From positions 2,418,001 to 2,482,000 of the forward strand of contig OZ017758.1 in the NCBI GenBank assembly GCA_963969365.1: a stretch of DNA of 64,000 nt, given 5' to 3'. Shown one piece after another: positions 57,814-64,000 of this stretch (positions within the stretch are counted from its first letter, which is position 1; each line of letters begins with the position of its first letter). The notes beneath the pieces are model-generated. The model worked only from the letters and a program-made list of their open reading frames with translations, was not told the origin of the DNA and ran no database searches. This DNA is from Asterochloris sp. CNOR1 (lineage: Eukaryota > Chlorophyta > Trebouxiophyceae > Trebouxiales > Trebouxiaceae). The translations under genes were made by a program, and so were the position numbers.

Positions 57814-60800
57814 TCAAATGCTTGGATACTCTTCAGCATCTACTTCGTCAGGATCCAGCTCCCGCTTGGCCACCGCGACCATGACGTCTCTTAGCTTCCC
57901 ACGTGCAGCTGCTGCGGACAACGGTGTCTCCCCTTCCTTGTCCTCAGCCTGCACCAAGTCAGCAGACTGCACTGAGCTTCAACAGGCCATCTGTCGTCAC
58001 TGCGTGAAGGGTCGCACCTTGCATTTGCCAACAAAGCAGGTGCAATGCAGGGCCACAGCTCCACTGCTGGGGACACTGTGTGCTGCTAAAGTTACTTACC
58101 CCCCCAACTGACTGCATGATGCATGTGTGGCTCAGTCAGCTCCGTTGCCTATGTTCATTACTCTGGTTTGTTCTTCCCACCGACCCCAGGCTGTGTGGCG
58201 TAAGCGCAAGCGTTGGCCGCAAAGTCTGGACTGCTGTGCTGTGCTACTGGTCCCAGCTAGCTTGGGCTGATTAGACATACAAGGCAAAGAGAGACTGCCG
58301 ACCTCAGGGTGGGCCCCACAGTTGACCAGGAGGGAGAGGTGCTGCAGTGAGACAGCTTGGGCTGCTCAGACAGATGAGGCAGGAAGACGCTGCCCACCTC
58401 AGGGTCAGCTCCACACTTGGCCAGGAGGAAAAGGGCGACGGGCTGGTGGCCACTGGCCGCAGCCACGAACAGCGGCGTCTGGCCCAGCCCATCCTGCAGG
58501 TGCAGGGGACTTGCTTGGCATTGCTGTGCATGATGACCCTGACAGATCCTGGGGTTGAGGGAGCCAGCGAGGGGCAGCTCCCACCAGGTGTCTTTTGGCT
58601 CAGCTGCTGGCCACACAAACAGCATGCACCACAGGCCTGCATCCAGGCCCTAAACCCTAAACCCTGAGGGCTCATGTCTGGGCTCCTTTGTGCAGGCAGA
58701 TGCCCTGAAGCCTCTGCCTGGCCCACCCCCAGTTCTACCACAAGAAGTTGCCCAGGCATGTTTGCAGCTCTGCTGCTGCCTGGGGCACATGGGCTGCTGC
58801 CCTCCAGCATCCATGCACCGTGGGCGGCGCAAAACCGCTTCAGCAGCAATTAGCTGCAGCAACAGCAGAGGCAGAGAGCAACACACCACAGCATGAGCAG
58901 CACAGTGCCGATTGGAGCAGCAAAGAGCCACAAATCTGCTCTGTTGTGGCACCACAATACTGACTATGCCAGCAGAGCTTTGTCTGTGGCAGTGCTGTGG
59001 CATGGCCCTGGCAGCACTGAGGCAGAGCGACTGCACACAGAAGCAACAGCTGCCGAGCTGTTGCTTGGCTCTGCCAACGCTGCAGTGTGACTCAGGGAAA
59101 TGCTGGTGAACATATGGTATCACCTTGATATTCACTTTTGCCTTCCCATCCTGCACCAGCATCTTTGCAGCAGCTATTTGCCCGGTGCTGCAGGCCCTGC
59201 AGTGGCACAGCAGCATCTGTCAGTCGCGTGCCAGCTACCATCAGTGCGCAGGATCTCAGTAAGGTACGACATGACTCATGCCATAGTCGATCTGGCTCAG
59301 CAGAGGTCTGCTGCAGCAGGGCACCGGCAAAGCATGCCAGAAGCGCTGCAGCGCCCCGATGCGTCTGATGCAACACAATGGCAGCATCAGACATCCCATC
59401 ACTGCAGCATGTGCCCGACTTGCAGGGTGGGCATGCTGGGAGGCAGCAACTCCCCAAAGCCCCTCACCTGTGCAGGGGAGTGGAGCCTGTGCTGTCCTGC
59501 GCGTTCACCTTGGCTCCTGCTTTCAGCAGAAGGGAAATGATGGCAACCCGCCCCTTGGAGGCCTGCAGGCAAACAAGCACAGCATCTTGTCACTTGTACT
59601 TTGTTGCGTCAGAACATGAGACTGGCCATCCACATCCGTAAATACTCATTATTGCGCTGAGGCCAAGCGCAGCCAGGGACTCCAGTTGGTAGGCACTCTG
59701 CTGAGCTCCACTTGCAGACTCCTGAGCTCCGCTGCGGGATGTGTATGATACTTGCAGCGCCTGAGCTGTCAGGCAGCATGCCAGCATCTTCAACACCTTG
59801 ACTATAAATGAAATGTTCTGATGGGTTTGCTGGGCATGCCGGCAGCAGTCCCGCAGCGCAGTGCACTGACTCTTAGCCAGTCTTGCATGCCAAACAAGCA
59901 TCAAGCGATGTGTGGACATGAAATTCTGGGGTCGCTCTTCCTGCTGCAAGCATCTGTCAGGCAGCACCTCTGCAGCACCTGTGCAGAACATCGTGTAATG
60001 GTACATCATGCAGCAAGGCCATGCCAGTGTGTGGGGTGGCAGGTGGGCCCAGCAGCAGCAATCCCACCGCATGATGTGGCGCAGTGCGCCTCATCGATTG
60101 GAGTGGCCCTCATGTAAACATTTCCTTCTTGATGAAAGCAACCCCCATGCAAGGCCATTGCAGGCCACATGCAGTCGGCAGCAGTGCATGCCACTGTGTG
60201 GTGCACTGCCATGCGCATCCCCAGGCTGTACTGGAGTCAGAGTTCTGTCTGGTGCGCCTCTTGGTGGCAGGGCACATGCAACTGGCAGGAAGACCTGCAA
60301 TGCACTGTCACGCACTGTGTAGTGCAGCGCTGTCCGGCCACCCGAGTTGGCTGCGTTGGGGTCTGCGTGCAGCTCCAGCAGGCGCTGTGCCACCTGATCA
60401 TGCCCCGCGCTGACAGCAGACTGCAGCGGCGTCCATCCCTGCACTGCAGACATGCAGCAGGTGGCCCCTGGAACTGCGCGACAGACACTTATTCAATTTT
60501 GCCTTGCAAAGCAGGCCCCAATTTGGCCTGCATCATGTCAGAACAGGGGAGCACTGTGCCTGAGCAGCATTGCAGCGGCGGTCATTCGTGCACTGCAGAC
60601 ATGCAGCAGGTGGCCCCGAACAGTGTGCGACAGACACCGTTTCGTTTTTGCCTAGCACCGCAGGCCCCATTCCAGCCTGCCGTCTGTCAGCACAGGGGAG
60701 CGCTGTGTCTGAGCAGCACTGCAGCAGCGTACAGCCCTGCACTGCAGGTGGACAAGCCAAAAGCTGGTCAGGTGGACTGCAGTAAGGTTTTGCTCTGTAA

Positions 60801-61477
60801 CGCGGGCCTAGCCCCAGGCTGCAGTCTGCAAGCAGCAGCAAGCGCTGTGCCTGAGCAGCACTGCAGCGCAGTGCAGCCCTGCACTGTAGGGACACAGCAT
60901 TGACTCGAGCAACCGCACTTCTGGCAGGCTACAGCATTTGTGAGCCTGCAGACTGTCATCAGCAGGGAGCAGTGCAGCAGTGCACTACCCAGCCCTGCAG
61001 GCACGCTGCAATGGCTTTATGAGCAGTCTGTGACTGCACTCACGGCAAACAGTGGTGGCTCCGGTCTGTCAGCAGCACTCTGTTGCCCAGCCTGGTTCAC
61101 CTGTCAGCACAACCACTGCTGCAGCACGACTGCCAGACGCCTGCACCTGTGCTCTTCCTGCCTTGTTGCCAGTCACGGCCGGCACCCTGTGATCAAAGCT
61201 GTGCTTGCAGGCAATGTAGCGCTGCAGCAGCAGAGAGTGCTCTACCTGCTTCATGCTGGCTGCTTACCTCATCATCAGCAGTGTTCACGCTCTGTCCTGC
61301 GCCCTTTTGCACCAGAAAGTCAAGCAATTGTAGGTTGCCACTGGAAACTGCTGAATGGAGGAGGGTTCGCCCGTCTTCGTCTGTGCTTGAGATCAGGCTC
61401 TGCAGATTGCCCTGTTGATCCAAGGATTTGATGGCTTCAAGATCGCCCTTCCTGCACGCCTCTGCCACACTCTGCAT
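57814..61477 (-). CDS. Ankyrin-repeat protein resembling proteasome p28/gankyrin (PSMD10)
   Basis: Minus-strand exons 61477-61268, 60438-60316, 59562-59468, 59196-59124, 58493-58398 and 57948-57814 give 732 nt, 243 residues. Five to six ankyrin repeats fill almost the whole protein: RTLLHSAVSSGNLQLLDFLV, WTPLQSAVSAGHDQVAQRLL, ASKGRVAIISLLLKAGAKVN, STGQIAAAKMLVQDGKAKVN, QTPLFVAAASGHQPVALFLL and TPLSAAAARGKLRDVMVAVA. Size, repeat number, the short N-terminal helix (VAEACRKGDLEAIKSL) and the order DxxGxTPLH suggest the PSMD10/gankyrin type, a chaperone that binds the Rpt3 ATPase during 19S proteasome assembly. The acidic tail ends DEVDAEEYPSI. Generic ankyrin proteins look alike, so the specific assignment is tentative. 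It is convergent with the PA14 gene (231 bp apart) and divergent from the hydrolase. Confidence 0.85.
58265..58412 (-). repeat. Copy of ankyrin-gene exon 5 donor edge
   Basis: On the minus strand exon 5 ends CTCCTGGCCAAGTGTGGAGC TGACCCTGAG with GTGGGCAGC. A copy about 117 bp downstream reads CTCCTGGTCAACTGTGGGGC CCACCCTGAG with GTCGGCAGT. It is intronic and still has a GT. Confidence 0.9.
58650..58668 (+). repeat. Interstitial telomere-type motif
   Basis: CCCTAAACCCTAAACCCTG, two and a half CCCTAAA units, lies in the 58494-59123 intron of the ankyrin gene. It matches the motif in PA14 intron 3. Confidence 0.7.
60418..60900 (-). repeat. 147-bp array across ankyrin-gene exon 2 acceptor
   Basis: On the plus strand, CTGCAGCGGCGTCCATCCCT GCACTGCAG (exon 2 start and its acceptor in reverse) recurs in diverged form at about 60569, 60718 and 60861. 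The shared text includes CATGCAGCAGGTGGCCCC, CAGCACAGGGGAGC and GCTGTGCCTGAGCAGCA. The period is 143-149 bp. Only the 60438 junction is in frame. Confidence 0.88.
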
Positions 61478-61735
61478 TGCTCTATCACTGCAGCTCAGGA
61501 AACAACCTGATTTTTCGTTCTAGCTAGATCGCATTGATGATGGCAGATGCTTGCCATCAGTGAGCAATCTTACTCAAGACATTGCAGTCAAGGCCATGTG
61601 AGAGGCGAGGCAGCGTCACTGCACAGAAGGGGTACCAGAAGACAGCTTAAGCACACCCTGCCTATCCTGAACTTGTTGCTGCACAGGCATAGGTCAAGCT
61701 GTCAGCAACCCAGGATAGCTGCGTTCAGGCTTCTT
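61478..61735. promoter_or_regulatory. Divergent promoter region
   Basis: Only 258 bp separate the start codons of the ankyrin gene (minus) and the hydrolase (plus). Both promoters and 5' untranslated regions must fit here, or the genes share a bidirectional promoter. No TATA box or known element was identified with confidence. Confidence 0.5.
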
Positions 61736-64000
61736 ATGGCAGCAGCACAGGAGCAGAGCACAGTCACAGACAAAAGGGTGACATTCCAGAATGCTAACCA
61801 CGAGACGCTTGTGGGGCTGCTGCGCGACTGTGGCCACCAGGCCGCCATCCTCTGCCATGGCTGGAAGTCCACCAAGGAGCAGAGCATGTTCGCCCAACTG
61901 GCCAACAGGCTGGAGGCCGAGGGCCTCACAACCCTCCGCTTTGACTTCAGCGGCAATGGCGAGAGTGAGGGCGGCTTCCACTATGGCAACTACAAAGCAG
62001 AGGTCAACCACAAATGCTGCAGCTTTTTGAGCGAGCCTGAATGTACTTGGGTCCCTGCACGGCGGGAGAGTGAAGTGCTTTACGCTGCAGCACCTACAGT
62101 GCCTTGGCCACCTTGTAAAGCCAGCGATGTCAGTGCATGGCAGAAGCGGGACTGCATTTGCCGCGTAACGGAGCAGAGTTCAGGGGTGGAGTGCTGCAGC
62201 TGTTATGGGCCAGCCTGCCTGCAGCGTAAGGCTGGGGATGTGTGTAACGCCTTGCACCGATTGCATTGTCAGCAGTGTCACTGTGCAGTGCGAGCACGGG
62301 GGCCACTCACCACAGCAGTCAAAAAGCACAGGCGGGACAGCAGCGTACCAGGAGGGACAGCTTCATGATAGGCTCAGCTGTCAGCTGGCGAGCCGCATGT
62401 GCTCTGCTGGATTGGTGCCATGATGTGCAGGTAGCCAGCAGCGTGGCCGGCAGGGGTCAAGGATGGCTTGGGCGTTGAGCTCTGCAGCAGCACATGTCAG
62501 TGATCACCTGCTCTTGCTGAGCAGACACGCCCTGGCTGCAAGCGCGTCCTCGGACTGCTGCAGGCTGAAGACCTGAGAGCTGCCATCCAGTTCCTGCAAG
62601 GCCAGGGCTTCAAGATGGAAGCCATTCTAGGTGAGAGACTCGCCGGAATGTTTGGGCGCCCTTAGCTCTGCTGACTACGCCATTCAGGCAAGTCCACAAC
62701 AATGTAATTTGGCAGTCTCTCCAGTCTCAATCCTATTTGTGGCGAGGCCTTCATACATTAGCACTTATCAAATCTGGGCTCACAACACCAGCAGAAGTTT
62801 TGTTGCATATTGCTGTGGCACATTTATCTTTGTTCAGTCAAGCCAGCTGACAACCTCCTGTGTCGTTGCCCTGCAGGTCACAGCAAGGGTGGGGACTGCA
62901 TGGTCACTTATGCAGCCAGGTACGACGACATCCCAAAAGTTGTCAACATTTCTGGGCGCTTCTGGTGCAATACAGGCAAGTCTGGCACTCCAAGTGCAGT
63001 GGCTTGGGCAGCTTCTATGAAGACAGCAAGCAAGGTTAGCAGAAGTTTACTGGCCACTGTGGCTTAAACTGCCCTGGGCAGTGACTTGCATGAACAGCAA
63101 GCTGCAGCTGCTCTGTCTGGCTGCCAGCAGGTGTCAAGTAGCCAGTAGAGGGCTGTCCGACATGCTGGAGTCTGTGTGTCAGCTGTCCAATGTGCCTCCA
63201 GCAATGTGGCACTGAGGAACTGGGCTGGCACTGGTGCAGCCATGTCGTGCTGCCCATGCCTGCGCCCCAACATTGGTCAGGGAATCTTGTATAACCAATC
63301 AGCCAAGCACATACAGACACCCATGCACATGCAGAGATGTACGGCAATTGTGTCAGATGCTGTGCACATCATCCCTTGTCTCTCATCTGCAGGCATCACT
63401 GAGCGCTTTGGAGAGGGCATCATCGACAAAGTCAAGGCTGAGGGGAGTGTGGAGCTCCCTGACGGGCCTCATGGACAGCCCTGGTCCCTCACAAATGAGG
63501 TGAGGGGTCGAGACCATCAGCACATCTCACTGTTCAACATGGCTTCCAGAAGAGCGGGGGCGTCCAAGGCCCGTCGATACTGTCTCGTCAAAGCTCAGCA
63601 GCTCACAATACTCTGCTCATTCAGTGAAGGGTCTCCCACAAGTGTAAGGCTTTTTCAGCACATTGTACTGATGTCAAGCAGATTCACATCACTTCAAGCA
63701 CATCTGGGGCTGAGCTGTTAAGGTGGTGGCCTGCTGCTTGCAGGATGTGCAGGAGCGCATCAACACTGACATGGAGGCCAACTGCAAAGCCATCAAGCAG
63801 AGTCGCGTGCTCACAATCCATGGCAGCGATGACAAGACCATCTCTGTAGAGAATGCAGAGGAGTTCAGCAAATGGCTGCCTGACAACATGCTGCATGTGA
63901 TCAAAGGTGCAGACCACAACTTCCAGCGGCAGGAACACACAGACGAGCTCATCAATACAGCTGTGAAGTTCATCACATCACCTGAGCAACCCCCTGCTGC
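61736..64000 (+). CDS. Alpha/beta hydrolase, serine-aminopeptidase S33 type (3' partial)
   Basis: Exons 61736-62002, 62564-62630, 62877-62975, 63393-63499 and 63744 to the window edge keep one frame. The protein is about 265 residues so far and its stop is not reached. The fold markers are complete: an early LVGLLRDCGHQAAILCHGWK (oxyanion region HGW), LRFDFSGNGESEGGFHYGNY, the nucleophile elbow GHSKGGDCMVTYAA (Ser), LTIHGSDDKTI (Asp) and VIKGADHNFQR (His). Plant relatives are small cytosolic or plastid esterases of undefined substrate, so no reaction can be assigned beyond ester or peptide hydrolysis. Intron 3 uses a GC donor (62976), required by frame. The frame is open 189 nt upstream of the chosen ATG. 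Confidence 0.9.

Overview
The window is nuclear DNA from a eukaryote with densely interrupted genes, most likely a chlorophyte green alga and probably a trebouxiophyte (an inference). The supporting signs are a plastid-division dynamin (DRP5B/ARC5), a plant-type alpha-amylase, a ureide permease, a plant-type 2-carboxyarabinitol-1-phosphatase-like protein, cytosolic HSP90 ending in MEEVD, CTGCAG-rich introns, and short CCCTAAA telomere-type motifs. Coding sequence is a minority of the DNA. Introns of 100-2,100 bp, often internally repetitive, take up most of the space.

Layout. 1-1640: mostly unassigned, with one coiled-coil exon-like stretch on the minus strand. 1643-2997 (-): histidine-phosphatase (CA1Pase-like). 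3211-3885 (-): small unrecognised gene. 3976-8716 (+): alpha-amylase, 14 exons. 9927-10811 (+): FAM221-like Cys-rich protein. 10966-21888 (+): DRP5B/ARC5. 21999-about 25100 (-): unrecognised multi-exon gene, tail to tail with DRP5B. 25055-27145: a junkyard with a decayed ankyrin gene, an inverted duplication of a ferric reductase/NADPH oxidase exon, and a decayed copy of the DRP5B 3' end. 27216-29697 (-): staphylococcal-nuclease-like protein. 31273-42957 (+): HSP90, 16 exons. 44032-44748 (-): small hypothetical gene. 44970-51046 (+): ureide permease. 51885-57582 (+): secreted PA14-domain protein. 57814-61477 (-): six-exon ankyrin protein resembling proteasome chaperone p28/gankyrin. 61736 to the right edge (+): alpha/beta hydrolase, divergent from the ankyrin gene.

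The genes do not form a single pathway. They are ordinary housekeeping, plastid and transport genes. For seven of them (amylase, DRP5B, HSP90, nuclease, permease, PA14, ankyrin) the assembled exons give an uninterrupted reading frame with length divisible by three, which supports the models.

The most unusual feature is structural. Around twenty exon-intron boundaries in seven genes have one or more diverged tandem copies lying inside the adjacent intron. Each copy carries the last or first 15-60 bp of the exon together with its splice site. In one case a whole exon is duplicated with identical length and phase. This looks like a mechanism by which introns grow by tandem duplication across splice junctions. 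GC-AG introns also appear frequent: about 7 of roughly 77 modelled introns.
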